Shown here one piece after another: positions 24,456 through 31,937 of a DNA stretch of 64,000 nucleotides. A model generated the notes under the pieces. That model was not told the origin of the DNA. It saw only the letters and a program-made list of their open reading frames with translations, and did not search any database. Source of the stretch: Microbacteriaceae bacterium. Lineage in GTDB: Bacteria > Actinomycetota > Actinomycetes > Actinomycetales > Microbacteriaceae. Both the position numbers and the translations under genes were made by a program. How positions within the stretch are numbered: the first letter of the stretch is position 1; each line of letters starts with the position of its first letter. Location of the stretch: the NCBI GenBank assembly GCA_019638805.1, contig JAHBTA010000004.1:1-64000 (forward strand). Direction: 5' to 3'.

Positions 24456-24549
24456 CCAAATGCAGGAGTTCCTCCTGAGGGGGTTACGCCGCCCCACGTG
24501 ATCGCGGGCGACCACCCACGCGGCGGGAGTGGATCTCCTGCATGTGGTC
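24454..24549. repeat. Long imperfect inverted repeat between helicase genes
   Basis: GACCAAATGCAGGAGTTCC at 24454-24472 and GGATCTCCTGCATGTGGTC at 24531-24549 pair over 19 positions with two mismatches; the 58-nt loop is GC-rich. The first arm starts at the stop of the upstream gene. The second precedes the TAGGCT box of the XPB gene. Confidence 0.6.
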
Positions 24550-24576
24550 ACACATCCCGAAGTAGGCTGGGACGTT

Positions 24577-26226
24577 ATGACCGACGGGCCCCTCATCGTC
24601 CAGAGCGACCGCACCGTGCTGCTCGAGGTCGCCCACGAACAGGCCGAGGACGCCCGCCACGAGCTCGCCGTGTTCGCCGAGCTGGAGCGCGCGCCCGAGC
24701 ACGTGCACACCTACCGCATCACCCGGCTCGGCCTGTGGAACGCGCGCGCCGCCGGCCACACCGCCGAGCAGATGCTCGACACGCTCGAGCGCTACGCGAA
24801 GTTCCCGGTGCCGCAGACGGTCTCGGTCGACATCGTCGAGACGGTCGGCCGCTATGGGCGGCTGGTGATCACGCGCGACCCGGACACGTCCGAGCTCGTC
24901 ATCGAATCGACGGATGCCGCGGTGCTCGCCGAGATCACCCGCAGCAGCAAGGTGGCCCCCTTCCTCGGCGTGCGCCGGAGTTCCACCGAGTGGACCCTGC
25001 AGCCGTGGGCGCGCGGTCAGGTCAAGCAGGAGCTGCTCAAGCTCGGCTGGCCCGCCGAGGACAACGCGGGCTACACCCCCGGCACCCCGCACGACATCGA
25101 GCTCGTGCAGGACGACTGGCACCTGCGCGAGTACCAGGAGAAGGCGGTGGACAACTTCTTCGCGGGCGGGTCGGGCGTGATCGTGCTGCCCTGCGGCGCG
25201 GGCAAGACCCTGGTGGGGGCCGGCGCCATGGCCCGCGCCGACACGACGACGCTCATCCTGGTGACCAACACGGTCTCGGCCCGCCAGTGGCGCGCCGAGC
25301 TGCTCAAGCGCACGACCCTGACCGAGGACGAGATCGGCGAGTACTCCGGCCAGGTCAAGGAGATCAAGCCGGTCACCATCGCGACGTACCAGATCCTCAC
25401 CGCGAAGCGGAAGGGCGAGTTCGCCCACCTGGCGCTGCTCGACGCCCTGGACTGGGGGCTCATCGTCTACGACGAGGTGCACCTGCTGCCCGCCCCGGTC
25501 TTCAAGCTCACCGCCGAGCTGCAGGCCCGACGCCGGCTCGGCCTCACGGCCACCCTGGTGCGCGAGGACGGGCGCGAGTCCGACGTGTTCTCGCTCATCG
25601 GCCCCAAGCGCTTCGACGCCCCGTGGAAGGAGATCGAGGCGCAGGGGTTCATCTCCCCCGCATCCTGCTACGAGGTGCGCATCGACCTGCCCGACCAGGA
25701 GCGGCTCGAGTACGCGGCCTCGGCCGACGACGAGCGCTATCGGCTCGCCGCCACCGCGCCCGCGAAACTGCGCGTCGTTCGGCGGCTGGTCGCCAAGCAC
25801 GCCGGCGAGCGCATCCTGGTCATCGGGCAGTACCTCGACCAGATCGACGAACTCGCGGAGGCCCTGGACGCCCCGAAGCTCACCGGCGCGACGCCCGTCG
25901 AGGAGCGCGAGCGCCTCTACCAGGAGTTCCGGGACGGGACGACTCCCGTGCTGGTCGTGAGCAAGGTGGCGAATTTCTCGATCGACCTGCCCGAGGCGAG
26001 CGTCGCCATCCAGGTGTCGGGGTCGTTCGGCTCGCGCCAGGAGGAGGCCCAGCGCCTGGGGCGCCTCCTGCGCCCGAAGGAGTCCGGCCTGCCCGCGAAC
26101 TTCTACACCCTGGTCGCGCGCGACACCGTCGATCAGGACTTCGCCCAGAACCGCCAGCGCTTCCTGGCCGAGCAGGGCTACGCCTACACGATCCTCGATG
26201 CCGACGCCCTGGACCAGGCCGCCTGA
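24577..26226 (+). CDS. XPB-family DNA repair helicase
   Basis: A 549-residue superfamily-2 helicase very similar in layout to mycobacterial XPB. It starts MTDGPLIVQSDRTVLLEV. Walker A is LPCGAGKTLVGA, the DEVH box is YDEVHLLPAP, motif III-like is GLTATLVREDG and motif VI is QEEAQRLGRLLRPK. It unwinds DNA 3' to 5' using ATP. The ATG at 24577 fits the family start and has TAGGCT 8 bp upstream; the GTG at 24529 would place coding in the inverted repeat. Confidence 0.93.
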   Translation: MTDGPLIVQSDRTVLLEVAHEQAEDARHELAVFAELERAPEHVHTYRITRLGLWNARAAGHTAEQMLDTLERYAKFPVPQTVSVDIVETVGRYGRLVITRDPDTSELVIESTDAAVLAEITRSSKVAPFLGVRRSSTEWTLQPWARGQVKQELLKLGWPAEDNAGYTPGTPHDIELVQDDWHLREYQEKAVDNFFAGGSGVIVLPCGAGKTLVGAGAMARADTTTLILVTNTVSARQWRAELLKRTTLTEDEIGEYSGQVKEIKPVTIATYQILTAKRKGEFAHLALLDALDWGLIVYDEVHLLPAPVFKLTAELQARRRLGLTATLVREDGRESDVFSLIGPKRFDAPWKEIEAQGFISPASCYEVRIDLPDQERLEYAASADDERYRLAATAPAKLRVVRRLVAKHAGERILVIGQYLDQIDELAEALDAPKLTGATPVEERERLYQEFRDGTTPVLVVSKVANFSIDLPEASVAIQVSGSFGSRQEEAQRLGRLLRPKESGLPANFYTLVARDTVDQDFAQNRQRFLAEQGYAYTILDADALDQAA

Positions 26227-26281
26227 GTACGTTCGCGACAGGCGAGCACGTTCTCCGGTGCTCACCTGTCGCGAACGTACT
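26226..26281. repeat. Near-perfect 24-nt hairpin after the XPB gene
   Basis: Arms AGTACGTTCGCGACAGG-c-GAGCAC (26226-26249) and GTGCTC-a-CCTGTCGCGAACGTACT (26258-26281) have one mismatch and an 8-nt loop. The core ACGTTCGCGACA recurs in the palindrome at 26956. No U-run follows. Confidence 0.65.
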
Positions 26282-26312
26282 GGGGTCGGGCGCGACGCCT
26301 AGCCTGGATGCC

Positions 26313-26910
26313 ATGGGCATCGTCTTCAGCAGCGTCACGACCTCCTTCGACGGCTTCCTCGCCGCCCCCGAAGCAGAGCCTCGAGAACCCGATGGGCCCC
26401 GGCGGCATCGACAAGCACCGCTGGCAGTTCGAGGCGGCGGACGAGAACCGGGCCGAGCTCGATGCGATCGTCGACGCCGGAGCGTTCGTGATGGGCCGCA
26501 ACATGTTCGCTCCGGGTCGCGGAGAGTGGGACCTCGACTGGCGCGGCTGGTGGGGGGAGGATCCCCCGTACCACGGGCCGGTCTTCGTGCTCACGCACTT
26601 CCCCCGGGCACCGCTCGAGATGGAGGGCGGCAACGTCTTCCACTTCGTGACCGACGGGATCGAGTCGGCATTCCGGCAGGCGCGCGAGGCGGCGGGCGAT
26701 CGCGACATCTCGATCGCCGGCGGCGCGTCGACGGTGAACCAGTTCCTCGCCGCGGGGCTCCTCGACGAGCTGCGGCTGCACATCGCGCCGCTGACCCTCG
26801 GGGCCGGTGAGCGGCTCTTCGACGGCGTTCCGCCGCTGCGGCTCGAACAGGTCTCGACGCGTCAGACCTCACTCGTGACCCACATCACCTATCGCGTGAT
26901 CCGCGCGTAG
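26313..26910 (+). pseudogene. Dihydrofolate reductase-like (RibD C-terminal type) gene with a +1 frameshift
   Basis: The start region from ATG 26313 encodes MGIVFSSVTTSFDGFLAAP, the normal N-terminus of this family. From about 26370 the family sequence continues in another frame (SLENPMGPGGIDKHRWQ, then AFVMGRNMFAPG, ISIAGGASTVNQFLAAGLLDELRLHI) to the stop at 26910. The frames differ by one extra base; removing one C from the C5 run at 26365-26369 restores a continuous protein of about 198 residues. Either the gene is inactivated or the C count is a sequencing error. An intact product would be a small cytoplasmic reductase of uncertain substrate. Confidence 0.75.
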
Positions 26911-26955
26911 CGGGGTCGATCCGCCCGGTCACGTGTGCCCTCTCCCCGACCATGC

Positions 26956-27005
26956 ACGTTCGCGACAGCCGAGCATCGGAGAACGTGCTCGGGTGTCGCG
27001 AACGT
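26956..27005. repeat. Intergenic palindrome with ACGTTCGCGACA core
   Basis: ACGTTCGCGACAGCCGAGCA (26956-26975) pairs with TGCTCGGGTGTCGCGAACGT (26986-27005), one mismatch over 20, with a 10-nt loop. It shares its outer half with the hairpin at 26226 and lies between two convergent reductase genes, so it may end both transcripts. Confidence 0.6.
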
Positions 27006-27030
27006 ACTCGGGCGGGGCCGGGGGCCGGGG

Positions 27031-27753
27031 TCAGGGGCGCGCGTAGCGCAGGAAGAGGGTGGAGCCGGAGCGCAGCACCGACGCCAGGCGCATCGCGCGG
27101 GAGACGTCGGCGCCGTGGGCGATGCGCACGGCGGCGCCGGACTCCAGCGAGGGCTCCACGGTGAGACACAGTTCATCGACGGCGTCGTCCGCGAGCATCG
27201 CCCCGAACAGGGTCGGCCCGCCCTCGCACAGCACGCGCGTGAGCCCCCGCTCCCGCAGCGCGGCCGCGGCGCGCGCACCGTCAACGCGCTCGTCGCCGGC
27301 GACCACGACATCCGCGACCGCCTCGAAGCGCGACGCGCCCCGGGCACGCGAGGTGGTCAGCAGGATCGGCCGCACGGGCGCGTCCGTGAAGATCGCGGAT
27401 GCCGGATCCAGCTCCAGCGACCGGCTCACGATCGCGAACACCGGGTGGCGATCCCGCCCGTGCGCCTCGCGCCACGCCGCCGACGCGTCCGACACCCGCA
27501 TCGCGGTGTAGCCCTCGACGCGCACCGTGCCCGCCCCGACGACCACGACATCCGCCACCCGCCGCAGCAGCTCGAAGTAGCGCTGATCGGCCGGGCCGGA
27601 CAGCCCCCCCGAGCGTCCGTCGTGCGTCGCGGCGCCGTCGATGCTGGCCACGAAGTTGACCCGCACCCCCTCGTGGTCGATCGCCGCGAGCAGCTCGTCG
27701 TCGGTCAGCCGCTCGGCGCCGTCCGGCCAGATGCGGTCGATCCCCTCGGTCAT
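27031..27753 (-). CDS. Pyrimidine reductase family protein (RibD C-terminal domain)
   Basis: A 240-residue protein of the stand-alone RibD-C type. VRVNFVASIDGAATHDGRSGGLSG is at the N-terminus, RRVADVVVVGAGTVRVEGY in the NADPH region and VLCEGGPTLFGAMLADDAVDELCLTVEP near the end. Such proteins resemble the reductase half of riboflavin enzyme RibD; many stand-alone ones are of unknown substrate. The ATG at 27753 is preceded by TACTCT at 7 bp, suggesting a leaderless start; the frame upstream to 27792 lies in a palindrome. Confidence 0.82.
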   Translation of the reverse strand: MTEGIDRIWPDGAERLTDDELLAAIDHEGVRVNFVASIDGAATHDGRSGGLSGPADQRYFELLRRVADVVVVGAGTVRVEGYTAMRVSDASAAWREAHGRDRHPVFAIVSRSLELDPASAIFTDAPVRPILLTTSRARGASRFEAVADVVVAGDERVDGARAAAALRERGLTRVLCEGGPTLFGAMLADDAVDELCLTVEPSLESGAAVRIAHGADVSRAMRLASVLRSGSTLFLRYARP

Positions 27754-27759
27754 GCGTCC

Positions 27760-27816
27760 GAGAGTACGTACTTCGGTCGGCGCCGGCCGCACCCGGCAAC
27801 CGAAGTGCGTGCTCTC
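27760..27816. repeat. 18-nt imperfect palindrome before the pyrimidine reductase gene
   Basis: GAGAGTACGTACTTCGGT (27760-27777) pairs with ACCGAAGTGCGTGCTCTC (27799-27816), with two mismatches. It overlaps the presumed -10 box (TACTCT) of the reductase gene and follows the folP2-type stop by 12 bp. Confidence 0.55.
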
Positions 27817-27828
27817 GCGGGCACCCGG

Positions 27829-28686
27829 CTAGACATTGTGCGTGGGGTGGGTGTTGTGCTCCAGGCGCACCGGGGGGCGCAGGCCCAGGATCGCCTCGGT
27901 CATGCGCACCGCCGCGACCGTCTGCGGGATGTCGTGCATGCGCACCACGCGCGCGCCCTTCACGATGCACACCACCATGGCCGCGAGCGACCCTTCCAGC
28001 CGCGAGCCCTGCGGCGCATCGAGGGACTCCCCGATGAAGTCCTTGTTCGAGACCGCCGCGAGCAGCGGCAGCCCGAGCAGCCCGAACTCGTCGAAGCGGC
28101 GGGTCAACTCGAGCGAGTGCAGCGTGTTCTTGTTCAGGTCGTGGCCGGGGTCGACGATCAGCCGGTCCCGCGGGATGCCCGCCGCCTCGGCCCGGTCCAC
28201 GCGCTCCTGGAGGAACGCGATGATCTCGTCGACCACGTCGTCGTAGTGGGCGGGCGGCTTCTCCACGCGCGGCGGCCCGACGCTGTGCGTGATCACCAGA
28301 TGGGCACCGGATGCGGCCACGACCCCCGCCATCGCCGCGTCCCCCAGCCCGCTCGTGTCGTTGATCACCCGGGCGCCGGCTGCGATGGCCGCGGCCGCGA
28401 CCTGGGCGCTGTTGGTGTCCACCGAGACCACGACATCCGACGCCACGACGATGCCCTCCACCACGGGCGCGACCCGATCGATCTCCTCCTGCACGCTCAC
28501 CGCGGGGCCCCGGCCGAAGGGCACCCCGCCGATGTCGACCCAGTCGGCCCCCTCGGAACGGGCCGTGAGCGCGGCGGCGACCGCCGCATCCAGGGCGAAG
28601 GTCGCACCCTTGTCGTAGAAGGAGTCGGGCGTGCGATTCACGACCGCCATGACGGCGACGCGGCCGCCCTCGGGCAGCACGTCCAC
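27829..28686 (-). CDS. Dihydropteroate synthase family protein, FolP2 type
   Basis: A 285-residue TIM-barrel protein. MAVVNRTPDSFYDKGATF is the signature of mycobacterial FolP2 rather than FolP1; VSVDTNSAQVAAAAI, INDTSGLGD, VDPGHDLNKNT and SNKDFIGE follow. FolP2 proteins have been reported to lack normal dihydropteroate synthase activity, so folate synthesis should not be assumed. Start GTG at 28686 shares one base with the stop of the upstream reductase gene. It is the last gene of the folE operon. Confidence 0.82.
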   Translation of the reverse strand: MDVLPEGGRVAVMAVVNRTPDSFYDKGATFALDAAVAAALTARSEGADWVDIGGVPFGRGPAVSVQEEIDRVAPVVEGIVVASDVVVSVDTNSAQVAAAAIAAGARVINDTSGLGDAAMAGVVAASGAHLVITHSVGPPRVEKPPAHYDDVVDEIIAFLQERVDRAEAAGIPRDRLIVDPGHDLNKNTLHSLELTRRFDEFGLLGLPLLAAVSNKDFIGESLDAPQGSRLEGSLAAMVVCIVKGARVVRMHDIPQTVAAVRMTEAILGLRPPVRLEHNTHPTHNV

Positions 28687-29909
28687 TAGATCTCCGAAAG
28701 GTCGACGCCCGGATCGGTCAGCTTGGCGATGTCCACGTCCCGATCTTCGCGGATGAGGCGCTGCACCTGCTCGTTGACATCCCAGACGTTGACGTTCATG
28801 CCCGCCACGACGCGCGCGCCGTTCAGCCAGAACGCGACGAACTCGCGCGCGGCCGTGTCCCCGCGGTACACCACGCGCGCGTCGCGGGTCAGCGGCGGGT
28901 AGCCGGAGTACTCCATGCCCAGGTCGTACTGGTCGGTGTAGAAGTACGGGATCTCGTCGAGCACCGCGTCCTCGCCGCGCATCGAGGCCGCGGCCACCTT
29001 GCCGCTCGCGATCGCGGTGGCCCAGTGCTCGTTGCGCATGCGCTGCCCGATGACCGGGTGGAACGCGTTGGCCACGTCGCCCGCCGCGAACACGTCCGGA
29101 GCGCTCGTCGCGAGGTGCTCGTCGACCAGGATGCCGCCGCCCTCCCGCGGTTCGGCGACCTCGAGCCCGGCCGCCTCGGCCAGGCGCGTGTCGGGCGCCG
29201 CGCCGATGCCGACCACGACCACGTCCGCCGGCACCGTCCCGGCGTCGGTGACCACCCCGGTCACCCTCCCGTCCGCGACCTCGAACCCGGTGACCTTCGT
29301 CTCGAGCCGGAACACGACGCCGTTGCTCTCGTGCAGCTCGCGGAAGACCCCGCCGAGCTCGTCACCCAGCGCCGCCCCGAGCGGCACCGCCTCGGGCGCG
29401 ACGACCGTGACCCGGTTGCCGTAGCCGCGCGCCGCGGCGGCCAGCTCGAGCCCGATCCAGCCGGCGCCCACGAAGACCACATCGCGGTCCCCACGCTCGA
29501 GCTCGGCGCGCAGCGCCTCGCTGTCCTCGATGGTCCGCAGGGTGTGGATGCCGGCCGCATCCGACCCGGGGATCCGCAGCCGCCGGGCGGTCGCCCCGGT
29601 CGCCAGCAGCGCCCGCCCGAAGGGCACAGTCTCCCCGGAGGCGAGCGTCACCTCGTGGTCGCCGAGTGCCTCGACCTCGGTGCCCGTGCGCACCTCGATG
29701 TCGTGCTCGGCCCACCATTCCGCGGGATGCACGAGGGCTCCCTCGCGCCCCTCCTTGCCCAGCAGGTAGTCCTTCGACAGCGGGGGGCGGATGTAGGGCG
29801 GGTGCGGCTCCGCCGCGAAGAGCTGCAGCGGGCCCCCATAGCCCCCCTCGCGCAGCGCCTCCGCGGCGGTCGCCGCCGCCAGTCCGCCCCCGACGATCAC
29901 GAAACTCAT
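28686..29909 (-). CDS. FAD/NAD(P)-dependent oxidoreductase (ferredoxin reductase type)
   Basis: A 407-residue flavoprotein. The FAD motif is FVIVGGGLAAATAAEALRE, the PYIRPPLSKDYLLG motif is typical of rubredoxin/ferredoxin reductases, the NAD motif is VVFVGAGWIGLELAAAARGYG and ATSAPDVFAAGDVAN binds flavin. A reductase C-terminal domain (VVYRGDTAAREFVAFWL) ends it. It passes electrons from NAD(P)H to a small iron-sulfur or other acceptor. The start is an ATGA overlap with folE, an unusual partner for such an enzyme. Confidence 0.87.
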   Translation of the reverse strand: MSFVIVGGGLAAATAAEALREGGYGGPLQLFAAEPHPPYIRPPLSKDYLLGKEGREGALVHPAEWWAEHDIEVRTGTEVEALGDHEVTLASGETVPFGRALLATGATARRLRIPGSDAAGIHTLRTIEDSEALRAELERGDRDVVFVGAGWIGLELAAAARGYGNRVTVVAPEAVPLGAALGDELGGVFRELHESNGVVFRLETKVTGFEVADGRVTGVVTDAGTVPADVVVVGIGAAPDTRLAEAAGLEVAEPREGGGILVDEHLATSAPDVFAAGDVANAFHPVIGQRMRNEHWATAIASGKVAAASMRGEDAVLDEIPYFYTDQYDLGMEYSGYPPLTRDARVVYRGDTAAREFVAFWLNGARVVAGMNVNVWDVNEQVQRLIREDRDVDIAKLTDPGVDLSEI

Positions 29910-30466
29910 GGCACCCTCTCCTGCATCTCGATATCGGAGCGCGAGAAGGCGCCCCGGAAGATCTCGGTCCTCGCCCGCGTGCCGGGCGTGCCGACCCCGC
30001 GCATCGACATGCACAGGTGCTCGGCGTCGATCGCCACGCCCACTCCGCGCGGCTCCAGCTCGCGCTCGACCCAGTCGGCGATGTCCGCGGTCATGCGCTC
30101 CTGCAGCTGGAGATCGCGGGCGAAGTACTCGACGACGCGCGCGAGCGTCGAGAGGCCGGCCACGCGATCCGCCGGCCGGTAGCCGACGTGGGCGACCCCG
30201 CGGAAGGGCAGCAGGTGGTGCTCGCACAGCGAGTGGAAAGGGATGTCGCGCAGCACGATCGGCCCGTCATAGCCCTCGGCGTCGATCAGGGTCACCGGCG
30301 GAAGGGGCTCTCGGCGCACGAGCGAGGCGAGCGTCGCTGCGACCCGGGCAGGGGTCGCGCGCAGGCGCTCGCTCTCGACGTCGTAGCCGAGGGATTCCAG
30401 GAGCACCGCGACGGCAGCCTCGCCTCTTTCGTGCGCCGTCAGCGGCGCCTCCTGGACCTCGTGCAT
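29906..30466 (-). CDS. folE: GTP cyclohydrolase I
   Basis: A 186-residue type I cyclohydrolase. The zinc ligands are visible in FHSLCEHHLLPF (Cys, His) and AEHLCMSMRGV (Cys), with GLSTLARVVEYFARDLQLQE between. It opens GTP to 7,8-dihydroneopterin triphosphate, the first step to folate and other pterins. The ATG at 30466 lies 7 bp after a TAGCGT box, so the mRNA is likely leaderless; the frame upstream to 30502 would run through the promoter. It heads a three-gene operon with a FAD reductase and a FolP2-type gene. Confidence 0.92.
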   Translation of the reverse strand: MHEVQEAPLTAHERGEAAVAVLLESLGYDVESERLRATPARVAATLASLVRREPLPPVTLIDAEGYDGPIVLRDIPFHSLCEHHLLPFRGVAHVGYRPADRVAGLSTLARVVEYFARDLQLQERMTADIADWVERELEPRGVGVAIDAEHLCMSMRGVGTPGTRARTEIFRGAFSRSDIEMQERVP

Positions 30467-30473
30467 GCTCCCG

Positions 30474-30502
30474 ACGCTAGGCAGCCCGATCTCTATTGTC
30501 AA
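30474..30502 (-). promoter_or_regulatory. Promoter of the folE operon
   Basis: On the minus strand TTGACA (30502-30497), a 17-bp spacer and TAGCGT (30479-30474) form a near-consensus promoter. The predicted start of transcription is at or one to two bases before the folE ATG. Confidence 0.65.
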
Positions 30503-30521
30503 GATCTACAGTTTTAGAGAT
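30489..30521. promoter_or_regulatory. AT-rich dyad in the folE/HTH divergent promoter
   Basis: ATCTCTA at 30489 and TAGAGAT at 30515 are exact inverted arms; the 19-bp interior contains AAGATCT. This is the most AT-rich spot of the neighbourhood. It covers the folE -35 box and lies 12 bp before the HTH regulator start, so it is the likely operator for that regulator. Confidence 0.55.
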
Positions 30522-30532
30522 ATGCTGACGAC

Positions 30533-31213
30533 ATGGATGCCGTGGCCGCCATCGCAGCGCTGGACGACCCAGTGCGCGCGGCGATCTACGATCTCGTGGC
30601 CTCCCACGACGGCGCCATCGGCCGCGACCAGGTCGCCCACGAATTGGAACTGCCGCGCAGCACGGCGGCGTTCCAGCTGGACCGGCTCGCGGCATCCGGG
30701 CTCGTCGAGGTCGAGTACCGCAAGCCGGAGGGACGCGGCGGGCCGGGTTCGGGCCGGCCGGCCAAGCTGTACCGCGTCGCCGGAGGCGAGGTCGCGGTCT
30801 CGGTGCCCGAGCGGCACTACGACCTCATGGGCGATGTGCTCGCGTCGGCCATCGAGGCATCCGCCGTAAGCGGGGAGCCCGTGCTCGCGACCCTGCGCAC
30901 GGCGGCCTCGGAAGCCGGACGGGCGGCGGGGCGCGAGCGCGAGGACTTCGACGCGGTGCTCGAGGCGGCGGGCTACCGGCCGGCAGCCACCCGCGCGGGC
31001 ACCGTCATGACCAACTGCCCGTTCCACCGGCTCGCCGCCGGCCACGCGGACGTCGTGTGCGCGGCCAGTCACGCCTTCGTATGCGGTGCGGCCGAGGCGA
31101 CCGGGCGCGACGCGGACGAGGTCCTGCTCGAGCCGGGGGCCGGGCGCTGCTGCATCCGCATCGTGGGCCCGACCAGCTCCCAGGAATCGTCCAGCGGACA
31201 ATCAGACACTTGA
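30533..31213 (+). CDS. HTH regulator with C-terminal Cys cluster (SufR/ArsR-like)
   Basis: A 226-residue protein with an N-terminal winged helix (AIYDLVASHDGAIGRDQVAHEL, STAAFQLDRLAASGLVEVEY). The C-terminal domain has conserved-looking Cys and His residues: NCPFHRLAAGH, VVCAASHAFVCG and GRCCIRIVG. Such an array suggests an iron-sulfur or metal centre, as in SufR-type regulators. It is divergent from folE-FAD reductase-folP2 across a short AT-rich dyad, so redox or metal control of that operon is the likely role. The downstream response regulator starts 3 bp after its stop. Confidence 0.78.
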   Translation: MDAVAAIAALDDPVRAAIYDLVASHDGAIGRDQVAHELELPRSTAAFQLDRLAASGLVEVEYRKPEGRGGPGSGRPAKLYRVAGGEVAVSVPERHYDLMGDVLASAIEASAVSGEPVLATLRTAASEAGRAAGREREDFDAVLEAAGYRPAATRAGTVMTNCPFHRLAAGHADVVCAASHAFVCGAAEATGRDADEVLLEPGAGRCCIRIVGPTSSQESSSGQSDT

Positions 31214-31216
31214 TAC

Positions 31217-31909
31217 ATGAGTGACGGCCCGAAGATCCTGATCGTCGACGACGAACCCAACATCCGCGACCTGCTCACCACGAGCCTGCGCTTCGCCGGT
31301 TTCGCGGTGCGCGCGGTCGGCAACGGGGCGCAGGCCATCTCGGCCGTGCTCGAGGAGGAGCCCGACCTCATCATCCTCGACGTCATGCTGCCCGACATGA
31401 ACGGGTTCGGCGTCACCAAGCGGTTGCGCGCATCCGGCTACACCGCGCCCATCCTGTTCCTGACCGCCAAGGACGACACCGAGGACAAGATCACCGGGCT
31501 CACGGTCGGCGGCGACGACTACGTCACCAAGCCGTTCTCCCTCGACGAGATCGTGGCCCGCATCAAGGCCATCCTGCGCCGCACCATGCAGGACGAGGAG
31601 GATGCCGTCATCCGCGCGGGCGAGCTCACCATGGACCAGGACACCCACGAGGTCACGGTGGGCGAGGAGCCCGTCGAGCTGTCCCCCACCGAGTTCAAGC
31701 TCCTGCGCTACCTCATGCTCAACCCCAACCGGGTGCTCAGCAAGGCGCAGATCCTCGACCACGTCTGGGAATACGACTTCAACGGCGACGCCGGCATCGT
31801 CGAGAGCTACATCTCCTATCTGCGTCGTAAGCTCGATCAGCACTCGAACGAGCCGATGATCCAGACCAAGCGCGGGTTCGGGTACATGCTGAAGGCCGCC
31901 AAGGTCTGA
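31217..31909 (+). CDS. OmpR-family response regulator
   Basis: A 230-residue regulator. The receiver domain has the acidic pair in ILIVDDEPN, phospho-acceptor Asp in LIILDVMLPD, Thr in FLTAKDD and Lys in YVTKPFS. The winged helix at the C-terminus has LSPTEFKLLRYLMLNPNRVLS and TKRGFGYML. It is activated by phosphorylation from the kinase encoded 28 bp downstream. Its start is only 3 bp after the HTH regulator gene. Confidence 0.92.
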   Translation: MSDGPKILIVDDEPNIRDLLTTSLRFAGFAVRAVGNGAQAISAVLEEEPDLIILDVMLPDMNGFGVTKRLRASGYTAPILFLTAKDDTEDKITGLTVGGDDYVTKPFSLDEIVARIKAILRRTMQDEEDAVIRAGELTMDQDTHEVTVGEEPVELSPTEFKLLRYLMLNPNRVLSKAQILDHVWEYDFNGDAGIVESYISYLRRKLDQHSNEPMIQTKRGFGYMLKAAKV

Positions 31910-31937
31910 CGCGTCGCGCACCCACCGGAGGCATGCC

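Noticed and set aside
27829-28686. Annotation as the folate enzyme FolP1
   Set aside because: The NRTPDSFYDKGATF signature matches the FolP2 type, whose catalytic role is doubtful, so the specific symbol was not given.
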